Source: Sanderia malayensis
Taxonomy: Eukaryota; Cnidaria; Scyphozoa; Semaeostomeae; Pelagiidae
Direction of reading: 5' to 3'
Length of the DNA stretch: 64,000 nt
Assembly (NCBI GenBank): GCA_013076295.1
Contig: RQOL01000689.1
Location: 87,659 to 151,658, forward strand
Below the pieces are notes generated by a model. It saw only the letters and a list, made by a program, of their open reading frames with translations. It was not told the origin of the DNA and searched no databases. The translations under genes were made by a program, and so were the position numbers. Every line of letters starts with the position of its first letter. Position 1 is the stretch's first letter. Positions 9,290-20,827 of the stretch are shown here, piece by piece.

Positions 9290-11562
9290 CTAGCCGGGGG
9301 CCCGGTCGCTACGCTCCCTCCCCGGAGCCCCTCAAGCAACAAACGTTAATGTCGTTGGCGCGCTTCGCACATTGCATTCACTTCCGCTCATGCCCATACA
9401 TACAAACCCTACAATACATACCCTACAATACATACCTTACAACACATACCTTACAATACACACACTACAATACATACCCTACAATACATACCCTACAATA
9501 CACTTACCCTACAATAATTCCCTACAATACATACCCTACATATACCCTACATATACATACCCTACAATACATACCCTACAATACATACCTACAATACATA
9601 CCTACAATACATACCCTACAATACATACCCTACAATACATACCCTACAATAATACCCTACAATACATACCCTACAATACATATACATACCCTACAATACA
9701 TACCCTACAATAATACATACCTACAATACATACCTACAATACATACCCTACAATACATACCCTACAATACATACCCTACCCTACAATACATACCCTACAA
9801 TACATACCCTACAATACATACCCTACATACATACCCTACAATACATACCCTACAATACATACCCTACAATACATACCCTACAATACATACCTACATACCC
9901 TACAATACATACCCTACAATACTACATAAATACCTATACATACCCTACAATACATACCCTACAATACATACCCTACAATACAACCTACAACATACCTACA
10001 ATACATACCCTACATACATACCATACATACCCTACAATACATACCCTACAATACATACCCTACAATACATACCCTACAATACATACCCTACAATACATAC
10101 CCTACAATACATACCCTACAATACATACCCTACAATACATACTACACGACGCAACATTTCTAAAGAAAGTAAAGGTGGGAGGTCGAATCTTCCCCCCTGG
10201 CAAGCACCGCCGCGCCCCCCCTGCCGCCCCCTGAAAGCCGCGAAAGTTGATAGCTTCAGTGTGAAGTTTGAAAAAAAAGTTGCCTTCAAAAATTTAATCA
10301 ATCCTGGAAAATTTAAACTCAATCTCTAATAAAAATATATCAAACTGTAGCTAAGAAAACAGCGAATCCGATAAAATATTCACATTTCTTAACAGTGTTG
10401 TTTTGAATTTTAAGGAGTATTTAGTGCAGCCCAAGACAAAACCGTGAAAAAATTTATTCATCAGCCAACTTTAAAAACAAAAATTCCCCTAACTTGGTCA
10501 AAATTTGTCCATTTGAACTCAAATTACACCAACATGAAGCTGAACCTTGGCGAATAAGTATCGAAAGTAATTGGGTGCATTTGAAATGCTTTTCGCAATT
10601 TTAGTTGTATTTTTGAAGTCCAAGACATGATTTTCTTGATCAAAAATAGCCGTGAAATCAAACCCGTGAAAAAAATAGCATTTAAAACGATTCACCAACT
10701 TTCAAATTAAATTAACGTGGCCAATTTTTCCTACACACCCACGAAAATATCAACATGAAGCTAATAGCTTGGCGAACATTTATCGAAAGTATTTGGGTGA
10801 AAAAAACAAAGTTTTGGCAGGTTAAAAATTAATTTTCGCAAATGCAAAACACACGCGTGTTGCTTGAAAATTTCGTGTTTTCCAGCAAAATCCAAACTCG
10901 GCTAAAACTGTCCAAAAACAGAGGAAAATCGACAAAACAAAAAAACAAAGCCATATAACTTTAGTTCTCGTGTAAATAAACAGTTATCGAAAGTTTAAAT
11001 GGACAAAATCGGCCCAGAACGACCCGAGAAAATCAAAATTGTCTTCGTGTTTTGGTTAGGCCCTCGAGCCGAAAGAAAAACGTGAGGTTAAACAAAACAA
11101 AACTCGTGCTATTTAAAGCCAAAAAAATTGAATAAAGGAAATACCTTGAAATAATTGTCCACCAATTGTCTCCACAGGTCTTCAACAATTGACACGTCTT
11201 TACAATTGATTTCCGGCACGTATTCACGTTTAAACCCGAGCAACTTGCCGCCGTTCAACTAAAAAACACGTGCTTCTCCCTGCTCGTTTTGCATCTCATT
11301 AACTCCTCCGGAACTTTCTAGAAAGTCGGAACACAAAATGGGCCATAACTCCCGAACCGCTGGGTAGAAATTAGCCAATAGTACTGATCAGCAGAATGCA
11401 GCGATCATTTCTACCAATTTGCACCCTTATTGACCCCAAAAAAAACCTTTTGTCACAACGAAATTCCTTTGATCCCATTGTTCGGTCGAACGTCGATTGT
11501 TCAAAACAATGCATTGTTCACAGTCGGCCGGTCACGTGTCGACGTAGATTATATAATAGAGA
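9290..11562 (-). mobile_element. Non-autonomous Helitron Z, complete with both ends
   Basis: On the minus strand the element starts TCTCTATTATATAATC at 11562. CACGTG lies at +25 to +30 (11533-11538), followed by ACAAT iterons with TTCGACC and AAAGG-T8. It ends CCCCGGCTAG at 9290. The length is 2273 bp. The body (10142-11400) is non-coding. A 14-bp minisatellite fills 9397-10141. The 3' module has a type II hairpin (CCGGGG pairing CCCCGG) with GCTACGC at 9308-9314. The body matches Z' at about 57840-58774. A direct repeat (about 10530-10577 and 10751-10799) brackets roughly 220 bp that Z' lacks. Confidence 0.8.
9397..10141. repeat. 14-bp minisatellite (CATACCCTACAATA)n
   Basis: About 50 tandem copies of CATACCCTACAATA occur with occasional shorter variants, inside Z. 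They create a long spurious open frame of repeated YIPYNTYPT-like residues. A related, less regular array lies at 57380-57815 in Z'. Confidence 0.92.
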
Positions 11563-13824
11563 CCATCCTGCAGCGGCGGACACGTTAAGCAATCCGTTCT
11601 AATTAAAGTTGATTAAGTTGCGATAAGATCACTGTTCGTCGGACACGCAAAGCAATGGAACTTTATTTGAAATAATTGAAATGCTCCATTCCCCGACCAC
11701 ATGGTCCATGGAAGCCGTGAGTTCCAATTTTGATTCCAAGGTTGTTCCAGGTCCATGTTTTCTCTGATGATTTAACTTGAAACCATTCAAATCTTCAAAG
11801 TTGTATCCATTCCCCCATAGCATGGTCCATGGAATCCCCGATCCCGAGTTCCATTCCAAGGTTGTTCTGGGTCCATGTTTTCTCCCATGATTTAATTTGA
11901 AATGATTCTGATCCTCATATTTCCATCCTTTTCCCACGGAAGCCCCGAGGTCTGATTCCATCCCAAGGTTGTTCCAGGTCCATTTTTTCCACGATGCAAA
12001 TGTTCGTGCCCTTCTGAGCGTGCCAGAAATGTCTCGATTTAAACCGAACAGAGAGAAGCATTGCGATCGAATAGTATCATACATGTATATCATATTGAAT
12101 AGTATAGTAAATCATAATTGGATCCATTTAATTCGAAATTTCGATTGGAGAATGTACAATATTAAAAATACAACTCAAATTCGTAAAAACATATTTAGAC
12201 TACAGGAATCCATGCAAGCAATACAAAAGCGCATTATGAAAATTTTAGAGGGGCACCAAAGTGAAATGCTTCTGAACACGCATTCGAAAATTCGTCGTGA
12301 TATAAAAGGGTTTTAAATACAGCAAATCATGAAAGTTCTCAATCAATTCACTCACATGTGACACGCCAAATCGACGACTTTCGTGTTTTGAATTGCAGGT
12401 CAGTGAATCCATGTGAAGTGGGATTTGCCGTGCTTCTCCGCACGCCCTGCTTCAATGCAATATGAAAATAGCTGTTTCCGAGTCTGGCCAGTTAGAGTTT
12501 CACATGGAAATCTGCAAAAATCGATTTAGAATTTTAGTATTGATCCATCAGAGGTCTTTCAAACAAATCAGAGTCAATTTATAGAGACTATGATTGAGAT
12601 TTTGAAAATATATTGCACGGCTGGAGAAATTTGAAAAGCGAGTTGTTGATCACGGAATCTGAGCTGAATAAAACAATACAGCTGAGGGGAAAATAGAAAA
12701 AACTTAGCCACTTACCCGTGGAGTTCTTTGGGAAACAGTTCTGAATGGCAAGTTTCAAGTAAAATTCCAGTTGATTGCAAGGAAGGGCGGAATAGCTTTT
12801 AGACAACTGCATGTGCTTTGAATGGCTTCGTTTGAGTGAAATCAGAAATTGTCGTTTCTGAAATTCGTTCTTTAGATGGTTGCATCCAGAACTGTATTTA
12901 TAAAAGCAGAAATTGATCATTCATCGTTTTAGTATTCGATTTAGTACGCAAAAGATTTGTTAAAGGAAAGAACTATTTAGAATTTCAGGGCGCCTGAAAA
13001 GTTCTGTAAACAACGGATCAGAATAAATCGAAAACAAAATAAAAATAATACAGGAGTTTAGTAGAGGCAAATAGAAACAACTTAGGAACTTACCAGTTAA
13101 ATCCGAGAAGCTTTTAGTTGGAAATCTCGAGTAAAACGGCAGCAAAAATAAAACGCAGCCACAAAACGAAATAATTTCATTCGGTTTGTCCCGTCCCAAA
13201 TTCGAAGATGGACATCCACTGCACGTTCGCTCAAGGAAGGAAGGAACTTCCTCGCCAATCAAAGGTCTCAGTAACAAAGCAGGCTGTCGGATTAGTGTCA
13301 AACGCAACAGGGATTCATTGTTTCGAAAACGGTAAACAACGCACGATCGATCTTTCCAGAAGCATGACATCATCCAGACGCAATAATTGTCAGGGGGTCG
13401 CACGGCACAACACGTTTTGTTCGACTGAGAACTTTAGTGCGGTCAAAGCTCGGGACATCTCCCCCTGGCAGTGAAAACAAAAGCCTCGGCACTGCAGGAT
13501 CTGACAAAGTGCACAAAGCAGACTTCAAACGAAAACAAAGGGCGGAAGGATTTTCGAGGTAGAAAAAGTGAAATATCTGAAAAACGAAAACGAATTTCGA
13601 AAAACAAAATACATAATAGTAATATAGAGGCGAGTGGGAATAATTGCGAATGGTTTTCGAAAAGAACAGATCGGGGAAATTTTCGAGGTAGTGACCACAA
13701 ACGCCCGTCGCTGGGGGCCTTTGAGCTCGGTTTCCGTCACCGCTACCGTTTTAGTATTATAGTAGAGATTTCCAATAACTAATAGCTTAATGTAAATAAT
13801 TTCATTTAATTTTCATTTCAAAAG
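11563..13824. other. Interval between Z and Helitron B, no gene recognised
   Basis: The interval holds a short 121-bp tandem repeat (11700-11996) and a weak duplication. The block at about 12640-12780 (cggaatctgagctgaataaaa through aacttagccacttacc) resembles 13015-13110. No frame has a recognisable domain. Alignment of B with D begins near 13768, so what lies left of that point is not Helitron B sequence. Confidence 0.5.
11700..11996. repeat. 121-bp tandem repeat, about 2.5 units
   Basis: Units start ATGGTCCATGGAA at 11701 and 11822, with a partial third near 11935. Shared landmarks are CCAAGGTTGTTC and GGTCCATGTTTTCTC. Confidence 0.85.
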
Positions 13825-14640
13825 ATACGGCCAATGCAGATGCAACCCGAAACACATATTGAAAATGAAAATAATCAAATTGAAAGGCAGGCACAACCTG
13901 ATGAAATCAACATTGGACAACACATTTCAATTCCACATGATAATCAGGTAAAACAGACTACCATCACAATTGGTTTAAAATACACCAGTCATTCTCCATA
14001 GGACCATGTCATGAAACTATTTTGCTCTCTAAATGGACATATCTTCACAAGTTTCAGTTTTATGCATTTCAAAACACATGATTGAATTATATTAACTTAC
14101 ATTGCATTGCATTTCAGGATTCACAAATATTACCTGCTGATGTACAATTGCAACCCAACGTTCAAAATGAGAATGAAGGGAATGAAATGGCAGTACCACC
14201 CCAAGAAGTTGAAATGCAAGACGAAATCCTACCACAACACCAAGATGATGTCCCCCAACCCATCAAACATCAAGCAAGGGAAGTAAATCAACCTATTCTT
14301 GGAATTCCTCAATTCTCACCAATGCCTCATCATCTTGGGAAAATGACAAGGACATGTATTCACTGTGAAGCGAAGTACTTCCGAGAGGAACTCAACTCAA
14401 GAAGGCAATACAACAAATGTTGTATGGGAGGATTAATAACTCTTGATCCCATTCAACCACCCCCCGCAAATGTGATGCATTTGTACACTGGAACTACTGA
14501 TGAATCTAAATATTTTCTCAAAAATTTCCGTAGATAAAATTCACTAATGGCGATGGCATCCTGGACAGCTAACGTTGTGAGACACGCTAATGCAGGACCA
14601 CCAGTCATTAGCATACATGGAAAAGCATACCACATGACAG
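13825..14640 (+). pseudogene. Helitron B N-terminal exons (Q/P-rich, Cys motif)
   Basis: Two exons are present: 13825-13947 and 14118-14640. They encode a Gln/Glu/Pro-rich, probably disordered segment, then the Cys motif RTCIHCEAKYF ending in NKCCMGGLITL, which opens Helitron-like N domains. The second exon ends CATGACAG|gtaaat. A TAC to TAA change at 14535-14537 stops the frame where D reads RRYNSLMAMASW. Confidence 0.82.
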
Positions 14641-16028
14641 GTAAATATAATGTCCGTCTCTTATCTCTTATATTATGCTACATTTTCTTATAATAGCTTC
14701 TCGTGATGAAACGGATGCTGACAGAACGCTCATGTCCTTTCCCACCCAATCTACAATGCATTAACTCTATATCCTTGCCTTGATATTAAGAGTTGTCCAA
14801 TCGAAAATCAAGGCCCTTTATGATGCTTTTATAACAAAGCACTTGCTGCATTGACAATTACAGTTGACATAACGAAAAGCAATTTAAAATGTTTCCTTGC
14901 ATTCAACACGGGTAACTGAAACTGACAGGTCTAGAAAATATGCAGAATTATATATTATGGACACCCAAGAAGCACTGCCAGAACGCCGGAACACAGCCAG
15001 AGAACAAAACTTGGACATGGTAGCGCTGCTGCAAAACGAATTGATGGCAGTAAATCGCTTTGCTCAACATTTTAAAACAATGGGAGAAGTACTGCAAGAG
15101 CAAAGGCAGCAGGCTATTGCCAATGATCAGCCAGTTCCCACGTTCAAGATGATTATTACCAGTCTCCCAGAACAAGATCGAAGATATGACAACCCTACTG
15201 CTAGAGAAATTGCAGCAGTCTACACTACATGTAATGGCGGTGCTCCTAATCCCGAGGATAGAGAGCTTCAAATTCGAAAAAGGCGTGGTAATCTTATGAA
15301 GATTAATGCCTTAGATCCCGTTGCGGATGCTCTAACCTATCCATTGTTGTTCTTTTAGGGTGATCGGGGTTACCGCTTGGACCTTCAACGTCTACCTACC
15401 CGTCGAGGACAAGACCAGGAAAATCCTGATCGTAACCACCGTGTCAGACTGACAATCGCCGAATATTATTCGTACTGAATACAAGTCAGAAATCAACTGT
15501 CTACGATCCACAGTGCAACACTTCTCTTTCAACAATATTTGGTGGATGCATACACCAAAATAGAAGGAAACAAGCTCAACTGGATTTTGCACAATCAACG
15601 GCAATTACGTGCTGACAGTTGTCGAGGCCTGATGGATCACCTGAACAGAAGGGCTGAAATCGAAAATCAAATGGCCAGGGCAAACAATCCCAACGAACCC
15701 CTTCATATTGATGTTGGTCGTGTTGTCATACTTCCCTCATCTTTTTCAGGCAGTCAACGAAATATGTACCAGAACTTTCAAGATGCAATGACCATCGTAA
15801 AAAGTATGGCAAGCCTGACATCTTCCTAACCATGACAGCCAATCCCAAGTGGACGGAGATTTCAGAAAATATTCTACCACACCAGAAGGCCAATGACCGG
15901 CCTGACATCGTCACACGGGTATTTCAAGTGAAGCTACAAGAGCTACTGGAAGATATCCTTCACAAGCACATTCTCAGACACACTATTGCACATGTATATG
16001 TCATTGAATTTCAAAAAAGAGGACTACC

Positions 16029-16036
16029 ACACGCTC
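16029..16036. repeat. hAT target-site duplication, left copy
   Basis: ACACGCTC directly precedes the transposon and is repeated at 19387-19394. The 8-bp length is the hAT hallmark. Confidence 0.95.
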
Positions 16037-16267
16037 CAGGGGCGGCTGGCAGGGGTGCTGGAGGTACTAGTCTAGTACCATTTTATATCTAACCTCGGAA
16101 AATGTTAATGAATACTGTTTCACCTTTTTCCCTTCGTAAAACCTCAAAAAACCATTCTGTTGGTTCAATGATGTGACCCAGCCTGAGCAAACACACCGCA
16201 GTGAAGCCAATATGATATTTAATCCTTGTTCATTGATTGCACGTATTATATTTCCTCTTATTCATCA

Positions 16268-16295
16268 CAGTACTAGAAATGGTTATCTAGTACTG
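16268..16295. repeat. 10-bp palindrome near hAT left end
   Basis: CAGTACTAGA, an 8-base spacer, then TCTAGTACTG. The GTACTAG core also recurs near 16066, 16070, 16384, 16980 and 19351, so it may be a transposase-binding site (inference). Confidence 0.7.
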
Positions 16296-16539
16296 TAGCA
16301 AAGCACTTCTATTGTTGTTCTTGACTCACTGTGACGCAAATGCTATTGTGTTTCTGTTCCAACATAATATCTGAATTAACAGGTGGTACTAGTTTCCTCA
16401 TACTAATGATGTTACGTGGCCGCAAAGCAGGGGCATCCATAGAGAGTTTTGTAAAGTGCGTTTTCATACAAAGTATCAGTTTATATCAGTTTTATTCTGG
16501 AGAGTACAAGTTTATAGTGATTTATTATGGTAACAGAAA

Positions 16540-19161
16540 ATGAACCAAGCTTTAGGAAATAGAGTTTCAAGCATTTTTTCATTATCGTCAGCCCAGGGTC
16601 GCTTGACTCATGAACAAAGATTAAACTTAAAAAAAAAGGCAGACCTTGCCCAAATATCGAAATCAAGAACCGAGATTGTGAGACTGTTTACAGCAATTTT
16701 TTATGGATTTGTGGTGATGCAGAAAAAAATACATACTTCTGTTGGCCTTGTTTAGTTATTGGTGATTTATCCAAGGTAAGATTACAGACTTTACTCTGTA
16801 CTGCATTTGTTTCTTTTTTATTGTAAATTACTTTGTTAAATTGTTGCTTGTTGTTGTTAAACTTGAAATATCTTTGTAATTAGTTACAGTTAATGACAAC
16901 TTAAAAAAGAAATGGAAAATGGACGGATTTATAATCGTTATCCTCGGCCAGAAATTGGTATCACTAGAATACGACTTCTAGTACCGGCGGCTAGCCAATT
17001 ATGGGCAAAATGCCGCAGCATATTAATCTTCTTCCCTTCAGTATCTTTCACCATAGCCGCAGCCTTTGACCTTGATGGACTCAAAGTATTTGCTGTTATG
17101 TTTCAGATGAAAACAACATCATTTGCACGTGAAAGTGGGTTTCAATCATCTGTGGGAACCGTTGGAATTTAGCCAAACGCCACGAAGGAACAAAAATGCA
17201 TATAGTCAACCATACTGCTTACCAGCTCCTGGGAAATGTAGACGTGGCTTGTGCCTTAGATGAAGCAAGGCGCAGACAAGTAGAGCAGCATAACAAGAAT
17301 GCAAATAAGTATTCAAGAATGGTAAAACACCATATAGATGCAGTGGTATTTCTTTCTGCTCAGGGCATTGCCTTCCGAGGACACGATGAATCAAAGCTTT
17401 CATCTAACCGTGGGAACTTTATTGAGCTGCTTGATTTGATTGGACACTACAGCAGTGAGTTGGAAGGATTTTTGGAAGAGAAAATCACATAAACTTCACA
17501 CGAGCCCCAAAACGATTTTATTGAATGTGTCTATGAAGAAGTAAAATGCGAAATTCAAAAAAGAATAGATAATTCCAAATTTGTAGCTGTGATGATGGAT
17601 GACACCAGTGATGTGAGTGGAGTTGAGCAGTCAACAGTTTCTGTGCGCTTGATCAATAATGGGGAAGTAGAAGAGCACCTTTTAGGCATCATTGATTGCT
17701 CAAAAGACACAACAGCATCTGCATTAACAGACATTTTACTTACAAAATTGCAAGATTTTAAGATTACACCAGAAAATTGCAGAGAGAAGCTCATTGGGCA
17801 GTCTTACGATGGTGCAGGCACAATGTCTGGTGAATTGAACGGTGTTCAAAAGAGAGTTCAAGACAAGTTTCCTGCTGCCTATTACAATCATTGTGTTGCT
17901 CATAGACTATCACTCTGTGCTTCGCAAACAGCAAATCAGACCCCTCAAGTAGCTAGGTTCTTTGATACGGTAGATAAACTTATAAGATTTTTTCGAAAAG
18001 TCCAAAACGCACATCTCAGCTTGGTCATAGTCTGCCGCTACCAGGAGATACACGTTGGTTATCACGCGATATGGCCATTTCTGTTGTAGATTCCTTATAT
18101 GAAACTCTAGGTACTGTGCTGTATGAATTGGCCAATGACAATAGTGTTAATACAGATACACAAGTTTCTGCTAGAGGTATTTGTGTGCAAATACAGCAAA
18201 TACAGCTGATTGCAATATCCACTGAAGTTACCCAAAAATTCACAGACCAACTGCTCTGGCGCTTCAGCAATTTAAAAAAATTCGAGTTGATGGATTTCAT
18301 TCACCCTTCAAAATTTGCAGAAAGGCGTGCCGTATCCCAAGCAAAACAAAAAGGCCTGATTCACGACCTCAAAAATCTGTATCCATTTGTTGTATCTGAT
18401 CCTCTGGCTCTGGAACATAATTTAAGCGTTTTGTATTCAAATTCTGAAATTGGCATTTTATTGGAAAAGACTGTACGGGAACGAGACCAGGTAGTGGCGA
18501 AAAAAAGAGAAAGACGACGTAGATTAAAGAAAGCTAATGAAGAGCATAATCAAAATAAAGAAGGTGAGAGAAATGCCATTGAAGATGCAGACTATTTTGA
18601 AAGGCAAATGGAGTCAACAGTCGAAGAGGATTTTATAAATGAAGGAAAGCCAACTGTACAAGACCTGCTGAAAGTAATAAAAATAGCTGGTCTTCAAGAT
18701 GCATTACCCTGGGTAATGAAATTACTGGAACTTGCAGCAACAACACCTCTCACCAGTGTACACTGTGAGAGAGTGTTTAGCAGAATGAAGAGAGTTGTTT
18801 CTCCAAGCAGTTCAACAATTTATGTATAAATGAAGGAAAGCCAACTGTACAAGACCTGCTGAAAGTAATAAAAATAGCTGGTCTTCAAGATGCATTACCC
18901 TGGGTAATTAAATTACTGGAACTTGCAGCAACAACACCTCTCACCAGTGTACACTGTGAGAGAGTGTTTAGCAGAATGAAGAGAGTTGTTTCTCCAAGCA
19001 GTTCAACAATTTTGCCAAAAAGAAAAGAAATGTTGGTTTTTCTCCAAGTAGAACACCAAATCCTCAGATCTCTTTCACTTTTACCTGTTTCTAAAGATAA
19101 TGTTATAGCTAGATTCAAGTCCTACAATCGGCGTCGTTTTGAAAGATTTTCAAAAAAATGA
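16540..19161 (+). pseudogene. hAT transposase, ZMYM1-like (TTF finger, DUF4371, hAT_C), broken
   Basis: This would be the cut-and-paste transposase of the surrounding element. In order it has a zinc-finger remnant YFCWPC (16734-16751), then a DUF4371-like block with FLSAQGIAFRGHDES and GNFIELLDLI (17196-17492). The RNase-H-like catalytic part follows: VMMDDTSDVSGVEQ at about 17590 (first catalytic Asp in DDTSD), QSYDGAGTMSG at about 17806, and PGDTRWLSRDMAI at about 18040. The C-terminal dimerisation motif TSVHCERVFSRMKR is at about 18750. Frameshifts occur near 17490 and 18025. A 191-bp tandem duplication near the C-terminus ends the frame early at 18829, and the true C-terminus is read from the second copy (to 19161). 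Confidence 0.88.
18635..19012 (+). repeat. 191-bp tandem duplication in the hAT transposase
   Basis: The segment starting ATAAATGAAGGAAAG at 18635 recurs at 18826 almost identically (one visible change near 18719/18910). The period of 191 is not a multiple of three, so the duplication itself shifts the frame and repeats the dimerisation motif. Confidence 0.93.
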
Positions 19162-19386
19162 TTATTTTGATAATATACTGTAATGAGAAGTTTATAACCG
19201 CTTGTTTTTCCTTTACACGAGGAATTTTTTGAAAAGAAATTTATGTGTTTAAACTGATGTGCTCCTCCACATGATTCAAATATTGAAAATATGGGCGCAG
19301 TTGCATTTTAGGCTGATCTAAAGGGCGTGGTCCAAAAAGTTTCCTTTCAACTAGTACCACTCCATTTTCCTTTCCAGCCGCCCCTG

Positions 19387-19394
19387 ACACGCTC
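19387..19394. repeat. hAT target-site duplication, right copy
   Basis: ACACGCTC is identical to 16029-16036. Confidence 0.95.
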
Positions 19395-19571
19395 ACATGA
19401 TTCTGTTCCTCTCTGGGGCTGATAGACCACAAACACCCGAAGAGGTAATATCTATAGCAGTAATTTATATATAGAGTATGAAATATTATCATCAGTTGTA
19501 TTGCTTAGTAACAACACAATGTATTTGGATGTGTACAACTTACATGTGGTATTTGTTTTCGAAACCTACAG

Positions 19572-20827
19572 GTAGAGTGACTTATATCAGCTGAAATTCC
19601 GAACCCACAGGATGCTAGATATCAAAATTGGTACTGAAGCACAAGACACATGGACCATGCAGTGATATAAATCCCGGATGTGTTTGCATGGAGAATAACA
19701 AATGCAAGAAATGATTTTCGAAAGATCGCACTGCCGAAACACAAGTCAATGCGAATGGTTATCCACTCTACAGACGACGCTGTCGTCACCCAGTCAATCT
19801 GGAAGATCGACTTCTAGATGATACATGGGTTGTGCCACATAATCGCCATCTTCTACTCAAGTATCAGTGTCACATTAATCTCGAAATATGTAGCACTGTC
19901 AAGTCCGTGAAATATATTTTCAAATATATTGATAAAGGACAAGACATGGCACACGTGGAAATTCTTGAAGGACAGCAGCAACAAGTACCTCAAGATATTG
20001 AGCACGATGAAGTACGCCAATACATCAACGCTCAGTATATTGGACCACACAAAGCTGTTCACAGAATATTCCAATTTTCCATGCACGAGAAAAGTCACAC
20101 TATAAAACGTCTTCATGTTCATTTACCTGATCAGCAGACCTTATACTTTCAGGATAATGGCCGTGTCGAACAATTACAAAACATCAATGAAAAAACCACA
20201 CTGACGTCTTGGTTTGAATTGAATGCACAAGACCCGGCTGCACACCAATATCTCTATCACGAGATTCCTGAGCACTATGTTTTCAACGAGCGCACCAAAA
20301 CATGGAAAGCAAGACAGCGGAGAACAATGCCTGTTATAGCAGAATATATCAAGTTCACCCACGACCATGTGAGCAAAAATTCGCATTGAGACTATTGCTT
20401 CTCCATAAACGAGGTGCCACGTCGTTTGAAGATCTTCACCCGATAGAAGGAAACCTATGCAATTCCTTCAAAGACGCAGCCTTAGCTCCAGGCCTGTTGA
20501 AGGATGATGCTCAAATCATACGCTGTTTGGAGGAGGCAGTCATTTTTAACATGCCAATACAACTGAGACAGTTGTTTGCAACATTACTCCTTTTTCAAAC
20601 ACCTTCAGATATCGCAGCACTCTTCAACATGTTCAAAGAAGCATTGAGTGAAGATTTTGAACGCGGTGATCAACTCCATCATCCAGATATGGCCATAGCT
20701 TTTGAAGACCGACACATGTATCAATGTCTACATGACATTGACGAAAATTTTAAAGTACATGGTCAATCGATCACTAATTATGCTAACCTTCTTCAACTTC
20801 CAGCCGACTATGTCATTCCTGAACGAG
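19572..20827 (+). pseudogene. Helitron B exon: Rep second half
   Basis: The exon is the counterpart of D 50996-52251. It opens GTAGAGTGACTTATATC, where D has GTAGATCGACTC, so TGA replaces CGA at once. The tyrosine motif reads KYIFKYIDKGQD, with Asp replacing the His of other copies. Further stops lie in the Cys-rich part near 19712. A Met-led open stretch at 19832-20389 is in the exon frame. It ends GAACGAG|gtacta. Confidence 0.85.

Larger units (their letters stand above)
16037..19386 (+). mobile_element. hAT DNA transposon inserted in Helitron B
   Basis: This is a complete 3350-bp element. Its terminal inverted repeat is CAGGGGCGGCTGG at 16037 with perfect complement at 19374-19386, and an imperfect extension carries GGTACTAG on both sides. 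An 8-bp duplication ACACGCTC flanks it. It encodes a TTF-finger, DUF4371-type and hAT C-terminal dimerisation transposase in the same direction as the Helitron. Removing the element and one duplication restores the Rep reading of the host copy (GLPHAHMILF in copy D), so the boundaries are exact. Confidence 0.95.
14910..19444 (+). pseudogene. Helitron B Rep exon split by hAT insertion
   Basis: The exon parts are 14910-16036 and 19387-19444, separated by the hAT element. Sequence up to the HUH motif (GLPHA) is on the left; the rest, with the donor CCGAAGAG|gtaata, is on the right. The insertion falls inside the codons for the metal-binding His pair. CAG to TAG at 15356-15358, CGA to TGA at 15476-15478 and a lost base near 15800 break the frame independently. 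Confidence 0.88.

Noticed and set aside
9349..10329. Plus-strand open frame of 326 residues rich in Tyr, Pro and Thr
   Set aside because: Translation of the 14-bp minisatellite and flanks. No conserved domain and no counterpart in Z'.
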